64,000 nucleotides of DNA from contig JAHDCU010000006.1 of the NCBI GenBank assembly GCA_020629715.1, positions 124,001 to 188,000 on the forward strand. The letters are read 5' to 3'. The first letter of the stretch is position 1. Every line of letters starts with the position of its first letter. The notes beneath the pieces were generated by a model, which saw only the letters and a list, made by a program, of their open reading frames with translations, did not search any database and had not been told where the DNA came from. This DNA is from Saprospiraceae bacterium. Its GTDB lineage: Bacteria; Bacteroidota; Bacteroidia; Chitinophagales; Saprospiraceae. Positions 7,816 through 17,068 of this stretch are shown piece after piece. Made by a program: the position numbers and the translations under genes.

Positions 7816-9639
7816 ATGGCAGATATTATAAAATTATTACCCGATAGTATAGCAAATCAGATCGCAGCAGGCGAGGTCATACAGCGTCCTTCGTCGATGG
7901 TCAAGGAGCTGCTAGAAAATGCTATTGATGCGGAAGCAGATGAAATACAACTCATCATCAAGGATAGTGGTAAGACTTTAGTACAGATTATCGACAACGG
8001 TAAAGGGATGTCAGAGACGGATGCCCGTATGGCATTTGAGCGTCACGCTACCTCTAAGATCGCAAGTGCTGATGACCTCAATCGATTAAAAACTATGGGT
8101 TTTAGAGGGGAAGCATTGGCTTCTGTAGCTGCGATAGCACAGATTGATCTTCGTACCAAAACAGAAGGACAAGACTTAGGAAGCCATATCGTTATTGAAG
8201 GGTCGAAAGTAAAAAGTCAGGAGTTTATCTCAACACCATCGGGTACGAGTCTTTCGGTGAAAAATCTATTTTACAACGTACCTGCACGACGCAAATTTCT
8301 GAAATCAGACCCAGTTGAGTTTAAGCATATATTAGATGAATTTCATCGTGTTGCGCTTTCATACCCAGAAAAATATTTTTCGCTGCATCATAATGGTAAT
8401 GAAATTTACCATCTGCAAAAGGGCAATTTGAGACAGCGTATCATTGCTATATTAGGAAAGAGCTATAATGATAAGTTGGTGCCCGTCAGTGAGACTACTG
8501 ATATTATTCAAATCTCTGGATTCATTGGTAAAGCAGAAGCTGCTCGTAAGACTAAAGGAGATCAATTCTTTTTTGTCAATAACCGCTTTATCAAAAGTGC
8601 CTATCTTAATCATGCTATACGATCTGCATATGAAGAGCTGATCACCAAGGATCATTATCCATTATATGTATTGTTTTTGGAGATGGATCCTTCTAGTATA
8701 GATATCAATGTGCATCCGACGAAGCAAGAGATTAAGTTTGAAAATGAACGCTTGGTATATAATTACCTCAAGGTAGCCGCTCGACATGCCATTGGTCAAT
8801 ATAGCCTTACCCCACAACTAGATTTTAATCAAGAGACTTTCTTTCACAAAAGTGCCAATCCCACAATGGGCGGTGCAAGTACTGGTAGTCGTATAGTCCC
8901 TCCGCCACCATCGTATACGCATATGCCAGAGAAACCATCTTCTGACGGATGGGAAAAAGTATATGAATCGATGAAAAAAGAGGTACCCATGGCTGCACCT
9001 GATGATGGTACGATAAGGCTAGGTAGTAAAGTCAATGCTGATGACTCTCCAATGCCCAGTTTGACAGAAACGATCAAACCGAAGCCCTACCAAATACATA
9101 ATAGCTACATCGTGAGCCAGATCAAATCTGGATTTATGCTAATAGATCAACAATATGCTTCGGAGCGCATACAGTATGAGCATCATCTGGAGACTTTAGA
9201 GTCCGCAGAGCAACTAGTACAAAAAGAGCTATTTCCTACTACCATTGAGCTAGATCAGCAACATGCAGAGGTATTATCCAATATACTCGATCGGGTCAAT
9301 CAACTTGGATTTGATATCAAACACTTTGGTGGTAATAGTTATGTGATACAAGGGATTCCTGTCGGCTTAAAAAGTATTACCAATGCCAAAGAGCTCATAC
9401 AACAGCTTATTGCTCAATATGTGGATAACCTTGAGTTGCAATTGGGAATAGAAGAAAACCTAGCGAGATCCATGGCATATTCCTCTTGTATCAAGAGAGG
9501 ACAAAAGCTTAACGAACTCGAAATGCAAAGCCTGATTGATCTTTTATTCGCCTGTAATGTTCCTTTTAAAAACCCTACTGGAAAAAAATGTTTCATCACC
9601 ATGGACCTTGATGAGCTTCAAAAGCGTTTCATAGGATAA
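7816..9639 (+). CDS. mutL: DNA mismatch repair protein MutL
   Basis: MutL couples mismatch recognition by MutS to strand removal. I start it at 7816 (MADIIKLLPDSIANQIAAGEV), the conserved N-terminus; the frame extends 12 codons upstream without homology. GHKL ATPase motifs are intact: ELLENAIDA (31-39), IIDNGKGM (58-65), GFRGEALASV (95-104) and GTSLSVKNLFYNVPARRKF. A Pro-rich linker lies around 370-400. The C-terminal domain has DQQYASERIQYE near residue 444, a variant of the DQHAxxExxxxE endonuclease motif. The zinc-site motif CPHGR is replaced by NPTGKK. At 608 aa it has the usual family length. The downstream rhomboid genes follow in the same direction with short gaps. Confidence 0.95.
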   Translation: MADIIKLLPDSIANQIAAGEVIQRPSSMVKELLENAIDAEADEIQLIIKDSGKTLVQIIDNGKGMSETDARMAFERHATSKIASADDLNRLKTMGFRGEALASVAAIAQIDLRTKTEGQDLGSHIVIEGSKVKSQEFISTPSGTSLSVKNLFYNVPARRKFLKSDPVEFKHILDEFHRVALSYPEKYFSLHHNGNEIYHLQKGNLRQRIIAILGKSYNDKLVPVSETTDIIQISGFIGKAEAARKTKGDQFFFVNNRFIKSAYLNHAIRSAYEELITKDHYPLYVLFLEMDPSSIDINVHPTKQEIKFENERLVYNYLKVAARHAIGQYSLTPQLDFNQETFFHKSANPTMGGASTGSRIVPPPPSYTHMPEKPSSDGWEKVYESMKKEVPMAAPDDGTIRLGSKVNADDSPMPSLTETIKPKPYQIHNSYIVSQIKSGFMLIDQQYASERIQYEHHLETLESAEQLVQKELFPTTIELDQQHAEVLSNILDRVNQLGFDIKHFGGNSYVIQGIPVGLKSITNAKELIQQLIAQYVDNLELQLGIEENLARSMAYSSCIKRGQKLNELEMQSLIDLLFACNVPFKNPTGKKCFITMDLDELQKRFIG

Positions 9640-9652
9640 ATATCCTCAGATT

Positions 9653-10372
9653 ATGAATCAAATCACGGATGCCGTCAAGCATATTATTATTATCAATGCG
9701 ATCGTATTCGTAGGAGTATATGGCTCTGCGGCGATAGGCTCTGAGGGGGTTTCTGAGTATCTTAGTTCATTATTGGCGATGTATTTCCCATTATCGGATT
9801 CCTTTCGGCCGTTCCAGTTGATTACTCATATGTTTATGCATGCGGATGTAAGTCACTTGTTTTTTAACATGCTTGGTCTTTATTTTTTGGGGCCTATGGT
9901 TGAGAGATATCTAGGTATTAAGAGATTTTTGATTTTGTACTTTGTTTCAGGAGCCTTGGCCTTAATGATGCATCAAGCATACAACTATTATGAGTATTAC
10001 AGTATTCTAAATTCTATTGGTATTGATCAAGTCAATATGGTTGCCCAGGAAGGTGCTGATGTACTGAGAAATAATCAGAACTATAGGAATGAGCAGCTCG
10101 CCAGTCTTAACTACGTATTTAATATACCCATGGTAGGAGCATCAGGAGCATTGTTTGGTGTAGTGGCGGCTTTTGGAGCATTATTTCCAAATGCAAGACT
10201 TATGTTACTGTTCCCACCTATCCCAATTAAGGGTAAGTATTTGGCGATTGTAGCATTAGCAGGAGGAGTTCTGATGGATTTCAATGGTAACGTTGCTCAT
10301 CTTGCCCACCTCGGCGGTGCCATTGCTGGATTTGCTTTGATATATTATTGGAAACGAGGCTTAGTAAAATAG
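9653..10372 (+). CDS. Rhomboid family intramembrane serine protease (first of two)
   Basis: Rhomboids cut transmembrane segments of client proteins within the bilayer. This 239-aa protein has about six to seven membrane segments and the full signature: HADVSHLFFNMLGLYFLG in the loop region (residues 63-80), the nucleophile motif GASGALFG (Ser164) and a catalytic histidine in NVAHLAHLGG (probably His216). It follows mutL by 13 bases and precedes a second rhomboid gene by 6 bases, so all three are likely co-transcribed. Substrates are unknown. Confidence 0.93.
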   Translation: MNQITDAVKHIIIINAIVFVGVYGSAAIGSEGVSEYLSSLLAMYFPLSDSFRPFQLITHMFMHADVSHLFFNMLGLYFLGPMVERYLGIKRFLILYFVSGALALMMHQAYNYYEYYSILNSIGIDQVNMVAQEGADVLRNNQNYRNEQLASLNYVFNIPMVGASGALFGVVAAFGALFPNARLMLLFPPIPIKGKYLAIVALAGGVLMDFNGNVAHLAHLGGAIAGFALIYYWKRGLVK

Positions 10373-10378
10373 TACATT

Positions 10379-11281
10379 ATGTTTCAATCGATTATACAAG
10401 ATGCCAAAGATAATTTCCGATCTGGGACGATGATCACACAATTAATTATGATCAATGTGATCATATTTATTGTACTGGTATTACTTAAGGTATTTACTTA
10501 CAACTTCTCTATGAATACTGACTCTTGGATCTATACACAGATCGTTAAAGAGTGGTTGTCTACTCCTGGGTATTGGAAAGAGCTGATGGTAAAACCTTGG
10601 ACTCTCGTAACAAGTATGTTTTTACATCAGGGAGTTTGGCATTTAGCATGGAATATGATTGTGCTTTATTGGTTTGGTCGTATACTGGGAGACTTATTGG
10701 GTGATCGACGAGTACTACCACTATATATCTTGGGTGGGCTGGTTGGAGCCTTAGTTTTTACCCTTTCATATACCATGATTTATGGGCCTAATGAAGCACA
10801 TGCATTGGGAGCAAGTGCTGCAGTTTGTGCTATTGTATTGGGTACCGCTGTGACTTCACCTGATTATACCATACAACTTATATTTCTTGGTATGGTCAAA
10901 ATCAAATGGATAGCTTTGGCAATTATTGTCATTGACTTGTTAGGAACTACCGGAGGAAACTCTGGTGGAGCATTTGCTCATTTAGGAGGAGCTTTTATAG
11001 GATATATGTATGTCAGCCAGTTACGTAATGGCAGAGATATTGGAGAATGGGTTAATACTGTTTTTGATTGGTGTAAATCCTTATTTAGCCCTTCACAAAG
11101 ACCAAAAGCTAACATGACTGTGGCAAGTCGTAATACAGATCGTCAAAGGTCAGCCAAGCCATCCAGATCCCCACAGACACAGGCTGATGTAGATAGAATC
11201 TTAGAGAAAATTAAGCTAAATGGGTATGATAGTTTGACTGATGAAGAAAAAGAGATTCTCTATAAAGCCAGTAAGGATTAG
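10379..11281 (+). CDS. Rhomboid family intramembrane serine protease (second)
   Basis: This 300-aa paralogue has the rhomboid core with HQGVWHLAWNMIVLYWFG (residues 83-100), nucleophile region ALGASAAVCA (Ser146) and AFAHLGGAFIG (His201). The nucleophile motif reads GASA instead of the usual GxSG. The serine and histidine remain, so activity is plausible. A soluble C-terminal tail of about 80 residues follows the membrane domain. It is rich in Arg, Ser and Lys and ends in a helical segment (QADVDRILEKIKLNGYDSL), a layout seen in several Bacteroidota rhomboids. It is coupled to the preceding rhomboid by a 6-base gap. Confidence 0.9.
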   Translation: MFQSIIQDAKDNFRSGTMITQLIMINVIIFIVLVLLKVFTYNFSMNTDSWIYTQIVKEWLSTPGYWKELMVKPWTLVTSMFLHQGVWHLAWNMIVLYWFGRILGDLLGDRRVLPLYILGGLVGALVFTLSYTMIYGPNEAHALGASAAVCAIVLGTAVTSPDYTIQLIFLGMVKIKWIALAIIVIDLLGTTGGNSGGAFAHLGGAFIGYMYVSQLRNGRDIGEWVNTVFDWCKSLFSPSQRPKANMTVASRNTDRQRSAKPSRSPQTQADVDRILEKIKLNGYDSLTDEEKEILYKASKD

Positions 11282-11382
11282 CTTTATAGATAAAGGACAT
11301 TCAGAAGAAAAATAAAAATCGTACTCGTCATTTTATCCTAACTTAGGGTCAAATAATAAACGAAAAGAAATAGATAAAGGGA

Positions 11383-12426
11383 TTGAAAAAAATTGGATGG
11401 TATCTCAATGTTTTTGTCGTAATGATAAGTTTATTGTCACTACTCTCACCGTCCGTAGATCCTAGGCAATTTTGGCCCATTGCCTTTTTAGGTTTAGTTT
11501 TTCCATACCTCATCTTTGCTAATCTTTTCTTTATTGTTTTATGGTACTTCGTGGAGAAGAAAAAGATATTGCTCTCTCTTGCTTGTATGGTCTTACTATC
11601 GTTTCAATTAGGTGGAATTGTACAGGTCAACTGGAAAAAGAAAAATAAAGGTATCACAGATATCCGCTGTATGTCTTACAATATTAAGCATGGCGTTTTA
11701 GCATATGATAGAGATAGTAAAAAGAGAAAAAAGGGTGCTCAATTATTTGAAGAACATTTAGATGCTATTCTTCCGAAACCCGAAATACTATGTATTCAAG
11801 AAGCAGGACCATTTGGGAAAGAGCTTATTCAACGCAGTTTTGGAAACTATTATGTGCATACTTTAGCGCAACGAGGCACGGCGATTTATAGCCGATTTCC
11901 GATTGTAAACTCAGGTCAAGTGGACTTTGGTACTAAAACTAACTCATGCTTATGGGCCGATATAGTGGCCCATTTAGACACCGTAAGAGTATATAGTGCT
12001 CACTTGCAGAGCAATCAGATAAGCAAAGAAGCTGAAAAGCTTGCGGCTAATGCAGATATTCAAAGCCAAGAAACATGGAGCAGTATTAGATGGATATTGG
12101 GTAAGTACAAAAACAAAAATCAAAGACGTTCAGAACAGGTCAAACAACTCGTTGAGCATATAAAGCGTAGCCCTTATCCTGTCATCATGGGTATAGATCT
12201 CAATGATCATCCACAAAGTTTTATCTATAGAGAATTGCATAACGAACTTCAAGATAGTTTTAGAAAAACGGGTAATGGATTAGGCACAACATTCGCCGGA
12301 AATATTCCTTTACTGCGTATCGATTATCTGATGTTTTCTGATCAGTTTGAGATCGTTGATCATCATGTTGTCAAGCCGACGATGAGCGATCACTATCCTA
12401 TATTGAGTTCAGTAATATTGAAGTAA
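11383..12426 (+). CDS. Endonuclease/exonuclease/phosphatase-fold membrane-anchored hydrolase
   Basis: This 347-aa protein has two to three N-terminal membrane segments (about residues 5-25, 30-55 and 60-80) and then an EEP-fold domain facing outside or the periplasm. The metal and catalytic motifs are present in order: MSYNIKHG, CIQEAG, IYSRFPIV, YSAHLQSNQ, GIDLNDHP, RIDYLMFS and SDHYPILS. Members of this fold act on nucleic acids or phosphodiesters of lipids; the substrate here cannot be told. The start is a TTG at 11383, chosen because it keeps the first basic residues and membrane segment. The position after two rhomboids repeats a common Bacteroidota mutL neighbourhood. Confidence 0.85.
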   Translation: MKKIGWYLNVFVVMISLLSLLSPSVDPRQFWPIAFLGLVFPYLIFANLFFIVLWYFVEKKKILLSLACMVLLSFQLGGIVQVNWKKKNKGITDIRCMSYNIKHGVLAYDRDSKKRKKGAQLFEEHLDAILPKPEILCIQEAGPFGKELIQRSFGNYYVHTLAQRGTAIYSRFPIVNSGQVDFGTKTNSCLWADIVAHLDTVRVYSAHLQSNQISKEAEKLAANADIQSQETWSSIRWILGKYKNKNQRRSEQVKQLVEHIKRSPYPVIMGIDLNDHPQSFIYRELHNELQDSFRKTGNGLGTTFAGNIPLLRIDYLMFSDQFEIVDHHVVKPTMSDHYPILSSVILK

Positions 12427-12547
12427 TGAAAGTTTATGATCAGTATATTGACTGATTTTTTGGACTATGCTCTTGCGGGCATTATTAATTATTTCTCAAA
12501 TTTTTTCAGAGCACAGATTATCTTTAAAAAGCACGTACTTTTGCAAG

Positions 12548-14041
12548 ATGAATAATCCATTGTACGTATACAATAGCATCACGAGAGAAAAAGATCGTTT
12601 TATACCTAAGGAGGAAGGATATGTCGGTATGTATGTCTGTGGACCCACTGTCTACAGCGATGTTCACTTAGGTAACTGTCGTACGTTTGTAAGTTTTGAT
12701 ATCATCTATCGCTATCTACTGCACCTTGGATATACCGTACGATATGTACGTAATATTACAGATGTAGGCCATCTTACGGGAGATAGTGAAGACGGGGAGG
12801 ATAAAATATCAGTGAAGGCAAGGCAAGAGCGACTGGAGCCGATGGAAGTTGTACAAAAGTATATGAATGGCTTCCATGACATGATGGACGTTTTCAACAC
12901 CAAAAGACCGAGTATAGAACCCAGAGCTACAGGTCATATCATTGAACAGATCAAAATGGTACAAGATATTATTGATAATGGCTACGGCTATGTATCGAAT
13001 GGTTCGGTGTATTTTGATACTGTTAAGTTCAATAGTGATAAAGGAAGCTATGGTAATTTATCAGGTAGAGTGATGGATGAATTGCTGAAAGAAACACGAG
13101 CATTAAAAAATCAGAGTGAAAAAAGGAATCCTTCCGATTTTGCGATATGGATGAAAGCTGCCCCTGAGCATTTGATGAAATGGGAAAGTCCATGGTCCGT
13201 GGGTTTTCCAGGATGGCACCTAGAGTGCTCTGCTATGAGTACCAAATATCTCGGTAACAACTTTGATATCCATGGTGGTGGTAATGATTTGAAGTTTCCC
13301 CATCATGAAAATGAAATTGCTCAAAATGAAGGTGCATGTGGATGTGCTCCAGCTAGGTATTGGCTACATACCAATATGCTATTGATGAATGGTAGAAAAA
13401 TGTCTAAGAGTGAGGATAACTCAATCACGCCTGAGCAGCTGTTCACAGGATCAAGCAAGCATGTCAGCAAGGGCTACAGTCCTATGGTCATCCGATTTTT
13501 TATGTTGATGGCTCATTATCGGTCTACGATGGATATTACGGATGAGGCATTGCAAGCAGCTGAAAAAGGGTATTATAAATTGATGGATGCCTATTATTCT
13601 CTTCAGGAATTCAATGCTGATCGGCAAGATGAAGGTAGTCTGGATAAAGAAATTCAGGTGCTGATCGATCAAGCGAATGCAGATATGAACGATGATTTCA
13701 ATACGCCGAAAGCATTATCTAGGTTTTTTGAGCTGACTAGTATCGTCAATAAGCTAAAAGGTGGACAGCTCAATATTAATGATCTGAGTAGTGCAGCTTT
13801 AGATAAAATGAAGGAAGCATTTCAAGCGTTTATATTTGACATTTTTGGTCTTAAAGATGAAGCACATAATGATGATGACCATAATCACTTGGATGGGGCT
13901 ATGAGATTGATCATTGATTTAAGAGCTGATGCTAGAGCTAATAAAAACTGGGGAGTGGCTGATAAAATAAGAGATACGCTTTCAGAGTTAGAGATTACGC
14001 TTAAGGATGGAAAAGATGGCACCGATTGGTCCATTCACTAA
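12548..14041 (+). CDS. cysS: Cysteinyl-tRNA synthetase
   Basis: CysS charges tRNA-Cys. I start it at 12548 (MNNPLYVYNSITREK), the conserved N-terminus; the frame runs 27 codons further up without homology. Class I signatures are VCGPTVYSDVHLGN (zinc-ligand Cys31 and the HIGH-type motif HLGN), GWHLECSAM, FPHHENEIAQNEG and GRKMSKSEDN near residue 285. The length of 497 aa is usual. A -7-like element TACTTTTG lies at 12536-12543, only four bases before the start, which would give an almost leaderless mRNA if used. No clear -33 element accompanies it. Confidence 0.95.
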   Translation: MNNPLYVYNSITREKDRFIPKEEGYVGMYVCGPTVYSDVHLGNCRTFVSFDIIYRYLLHLGYTVRYVRNITDVGHLTGDSEDGEDKISVKARQERLEPMEVVQKYMNGFHDMMDVFNTKRPSIEPRATGHIIEQIKMVQDIIDNGYGYVSNGSVYFDTVKFNSDKGSYGNLSGRVMDELLKETRALKNQSEKRNPSDFAIWMKAAPEHLMKWESPWSVGFPGWHLECSAMSTKYLGNNFDIHGGGNDLKFPHHENEIAQNEGACGCAPARYWLHTNMLLMNGRKMSKSEDNSITPEQLFTGSSKHVSKGYSPMVIRFFMLMAHYRSTMDITDEALQAAEKGYYKLMDAYYSLQEFNADRQDEGSLDKEIQVLIDQANADMNDDFNTPKALSRFFELTSIVNKLKGGQLNINDLSSAALDKMKEAFQAFIFDIFGLKDEAHNDDDHNHLDGAMRLIIDLRADARANKNWGVADKIRDTLSELEITLKDGKDGTDWSIH

Positions 14042-14059
14042 ATAAAAAATAGAGAGTTT

Positions 14060-15064
14060 ATGAATTTCAATACTCGCTTATTATTGTGCTTATTTTTATC
14101 TGCTTCTATATGGATGGGTTGTGGATCTAATGATAAAGCTACACCGAAATCTACTGCACCTAAAGCCAAGGTAAAAGTGCCAGCATTTAATGCTGACAAT
14201 GCATATAGCAATGTAGAAAAACAACTGGCATTCGGTCATCGTATACCAGGCACAAATGAGCATAAAGCTTGCAAAGACTGGTTGGTTTCTGAGTTAAAGC
14301 AATACGCAGATGATGTGGAAGTGCAGGAGTTCAAAGCAAGCTTTTTAGGGTTGAAAGATCAAGATTCTTATAATATCATTGCTTCTTTCAAGCCAAATCT
14401 TAATAGTCGGATAATGCTGGCAGCGCATTGGGATTCTAGACTCATAGCAGAAAAAGATCCTGATGAAGCTAAACAAGATGATCCGATCATGGGTGCCGAT
14501 GATGGTGGTAGTGGGGTAGGAGTATTATTGGAGATTGCAAGATTACTCAAAGAAAATCCGATCGATCTTGGTGTGGATATAGTACTTTTTGATGCTGAAG
14601 ATAATGGTGTGACTTCATCCAATAGTTCAGATGAGAATACTTGGTGTTTAGGATCCCAGTATTGGGGTAAAAACCCCCATAAAAAGGACTACAAAGCAAA
14701 GTTTGGGATCTTGCTTGATATGGTAGGTGCTGCGGGTGCTCAGTTTCCTTTTGAAGGATATAGTTATCAAAATGCAAAGGGAACTCAAGCAAAGATATGG
14801 AATTGGGCGCATCGTATAGGAAAAGGCTCTTATTTCAAAAAAACACCAGTGGGGCAGATCACAGATGACCACTACTACGTAATGAAATATCGAAAATTTC
14901 CAATGGTAGATATTATCAATCTACCCATGAAAGATGGGAAAGCTTTCGGACATTATCACCATACTCATGAAGATGATATAAACATTATAGACAAAAATAC
15001 ATTACAAGCCGTGGGTCAGGTCGTGACCGTGGTTCTTTATAAGGAGGCGGAAGGCTCTTTTTAA
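14060..15064 (+). CDS. M28 family lipoprotein, glutaminyl-peptide cyclotransferase-like
   Basis: This 334-aa protein has a lipoprotein signal (SASIWMGCGS, cysteine 21) and an M28-fold zinc domain closest to glutaminyl cyclases, which turn N-terminal Gln into pyroglutamate. Zinc-site residues are visible in order: LAAHWDSR, MGADDGGSGVG, LFDAEDNG, ILLDMVG and FGHYHHTHEDD. The early segment QLAFGHRIPGTNEHKACKDWL is typical of this subgroup. In Bacteroidota, T9SS cargo often starts with Gln after signal removal and becomes pyroglutamylated, which would fit an envelope-facing cyclase. It starts 18 bases after cysS and 23 bases before an Omp28-like gene. Confidence 0.85.
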   Translation: MNFNTRLLLCLFLSASIWMGCGSNDKATPKSTAPKAKVKVPAFNADNAYSNVEKQLAFGHRIPGTNEHKACKDWLVSELKQYADDVEVQEFKASFLGLKDQDSYNIIASFKPNLNSRIMLAAHWDSRLIAEKDPDEAKQDDPIMGADDGGSGVGVLLEIARLLKENPIDLGVDIVLFDAEDNGVTSSNSSDENTWCLGSQYWGKNPHKKDYKAKFGILLDMVGAAGAQFPFEGYSYQNAKGTQAKIWNWAHRIGKGSYFKKTPVGQITDDHYYVMKYRKFPMVDIINLPMKDGKAFGHYHHTHEDDINIIDKNTLQAVGQVVTVVLYKEAEGSF

Positions 15065-15087
15065 AATTATAAAAATACTTTATACAC

Positions 15088-16125
15088 ATGAAAAAAATAC
15101 TTTTTATCCTATCGATGGCAGCATTTGCCACTATGAATTTTGCCCAAGAGATCAGCAATGATCAATGGGTATTGGTCAGTAAACGTTCTGCAGACTGGTG
15201 TTCGTTTTGTGGTCAATATGGCTGGGATATGATGGATGGTCTAGTAGAAAGAGCCAATGCAGAGAATAGGGTATTTCCAGTAGCATTACACCACAGTGGT
15301 GGTCTCAAAACTCAAGTAAGTGAAGATCTTACAGATAACCTTGGTGGTTTTAGTCAACCTCTTTTTTTCTTAAATGAAGATGATCTGGATGTTGGATCTG
15401 GAAATGTCAATGCCAAACTTGATGAGGTATTTGAGACTGCGGAGTTTTTGACTGGTTTTACAGCATTTGCCGGAGTTGGATTGGAAGGATCTATCGTAGA
15501 TGGTGAGTCAATTGATTTTACAGCCACAGTTAGAATGTTTGAAACTCTAAGTACTGAAATGTATTTGGGAATGTATTTAATACAAAACAATTTGGTGGCA
15601 TTTCAGCAAAGCCAAGGCAATGACGCTGAGCATAAAAATATGTTGACGCATTCCTTTTTTGAAAATTCCTTCGGTGAGCGAATAGGAGAGGGCAGTTTAG
15701 AAAATGGATCAGAGTTTTCTTTTTCTGGAAGTGTCGATTTAGAAGATGGAATGGTAAGTTTCGAAGATATGTCTGTACTTGCTGTGATCTGGAATAAAGA
15801 TTCTAGTGGTAAATATAGAGTGTTCAATCTAGGAGTTTTTTCGAATCTTGCTATCCTGCTAAGTAATACGACTATCGAGAATACAGATATTACATTTGAT
15901 ACTAAAGTAATCTCAGATCAGTTAGTCATCTCTTTAGAAGCAGATATGTCTGATCTCCAAGCTCAAGTGAATATTGTAAACTCAGCGGGCCAGTTAATAA
16001 GAGAAATAAGTATATCTGACGCTAGTACTTCTGTAGATGTTTCTACATGGGCTACTGGAATATACTATGTACAACTTGAAACGAATAAAGGTCAAGCAAC
16101 AAGCACAATTAGAATAGCTCGTTAA
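15088..16125 (+). CDS. Omp28-related secreted protein with thioredoxin-like CxxC and T9SS sorting domain
   Basis: A signal peptide (MKKILFILSMAAFATMNFAQ) is followed by a thioredoxin-like region with ADWCSFCGQYGWDMM, where the CxxC lies near residues 37-40, and by the conserved HHS motif of Omp28-related proteins. A beta domain fills the middle. The last ~75 residues form a T9SS type A sorting domain (NTDITFDTKVIS, AGQLIREI, ATGIYYVQL, STIRIAR). The protein is therefore predicted to leave the cell through the type IX system. The stop overlaps the convergent coiled-coil gene by 4 bases, and a hairpin terminator lies just beyond, inside that gene. Confidence 0.85.
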   Translation: MKKILFILSMAAFATMNFAQEISNDQWVLVSKRSADWCSFCGQYGWDMMDGLVERANAENRVFPVALHHSGGLKTQVSEDLTDNLGGFSQPLFFLNEDDLDVGSGNVNAKLDEVFETAEFLTGFTAFAGVGLEGSIVDGESIDFTATVRMFETLSTEMYLGMYLIQNNLVAFQQSQGNDAEHKNMLTHSFFENSFGERIGEGSLENGSEFSFSGSVDLEDGMVSFEDMSVLAVIWNKDSSGKYRVFNLGVFSNLAILLSNTTIENTDITFDTKVISDQLVISLEADMSDLQAQVNIVNSAGQLIREISISDASTSVDVSTWATGIYYVQLETNKGQATSTIRIAR

Positions 16126-17063
16126 GCATTGATCACATATTGACGCTTAGTCTCAGAAAGCTCATCCATCTCAGATTGATGAGCTTTTTGATTTTGTATA
16201 AGATTATTTTGATGGTGATCTATTTGTCGTCTGATATCTTCTAGATTATATAGTGTTTCTCTGAGGTTATTTCGTTTCACCCAGCTCATCACAAAAAACT
16301 TATAGTACTGCTCTAAGAAATGTCTGTACGTATCCAGTGAAAAATCAAGTCTCAGTGACTTATATACATCGCGGAGTTCTTTTTCATAGTTATTAAGCCT
16401 GGTTTGTACAACTGCCGCAACTTGTGTGGATTGTTGAGCTAGTTGTTTCATCTGAAAGCTTGACATCATCCCTCGATGTTGTTTGGGACGATTCATGTAT
16501 CTATAGAGCTGATTGAGTATCGACTCTAGATTAAGTAGGGCTGCACGTGCATATTCTCCAGCTTGTAGAGCTTCCGACATATCGGTAAGTTGAAACTTCA
16601 GAAGCTTCAGCTGAGTATCATATTTTTGGATGGTTTGACTTACTGCACCAGGACGTCCTTTGAGATAAAACTCTTTCTTTTTGATGAGCGCATCTAGCTC
16701 CGCATCTACAGAAACTTGAGAAGCCTTCTTTTCTTCAAGGAGATTAGACTCGTATTGTACGATTTCTACTTGGTCAACTACCGCATTATAAGCATATACA
16801 GCATCGAGATATTCCTGCTTTTCTTTTTTGAGCTCTTCAGCGGTTGAGCCCATGATATTGGTAAATATCTTTTTAATACTTATGGACTCTAGCCGTTCTA
16901 CATCTTTCTTTTCGTCGAGCATTTTTTGCTCATGAGACTTAAGGCTTTGCTTTAAATCACTAAGTTCTTCAGTGATTTCTTGTATTCTTCTGTTGAGTTT
17001 TTGTTGAAGATTTTGTTCTTCTAATAGTTCGAGTATACGAAGATCGAGCGTTTCGAGATTCAT
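16122..17063 (-). CDS. Coiled-coil protein of unknown function
   Basis: This 313-aa protein has no signal peptide and no membrane segment. It is almost wholly helical: long charged heptad stretches cover about residues 1-75, 90-165 and 280-305 (EEQNLQQKLNRRIQEITEEL, QKMLDEKKDVERLES). A middle region with Trp and Tyr (RPKQHRGMMSSFQMKQLAQQ, FLEQYYKFFVMSWVKRNNL) may be a small globular part. I do not recognise the family. It lies 5 bases downstream of the fatty acid hydroxylase gene and is probably co-transcribed with it. Confidence 0.7.
   Translation of the reverse strand: MNLETLDLRILELLEEQNLQQKLNRRIQEITEELSDLKQSLKSHEQKMLDEKKDVERLESISIKKIFTNIMGSTAEELKKEKQEYLDAVYAYNAVVDQVEIVQYESNLLEEKKASQVSVDAELDALIKKKEFYLKGRPGAVSQTIQKYDTQLKLLKFQLTDMSEALQAGEYARAALLNLESILNQLYRYMNRPKQHRGMMSSFQMKQLAQQSTQVAAVVQTRLNNYEKELRDVYKSLRLDFSLDTYRHFLEQYYKFFVMSWVKRNNLRETLYNLEDIRRQIDHHQNNLIQNQKAHQSEMDELSETKRQYVINA
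16157..16189 (+). terminator. Intrinsic terminator embedded in the convergent gene
   Basis: A perfect 10-bp stem (16157-16166 with 16178-16187), an 11-base loop and a T run (16185-16189) lie 31 bases past the stop of the Omp28-like gene. The hairpin is inside the 3' coding end of the minus-strand coiled-coil gene. Confidence 0.65.
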
Positions 17064-17068
17064 GGGAC

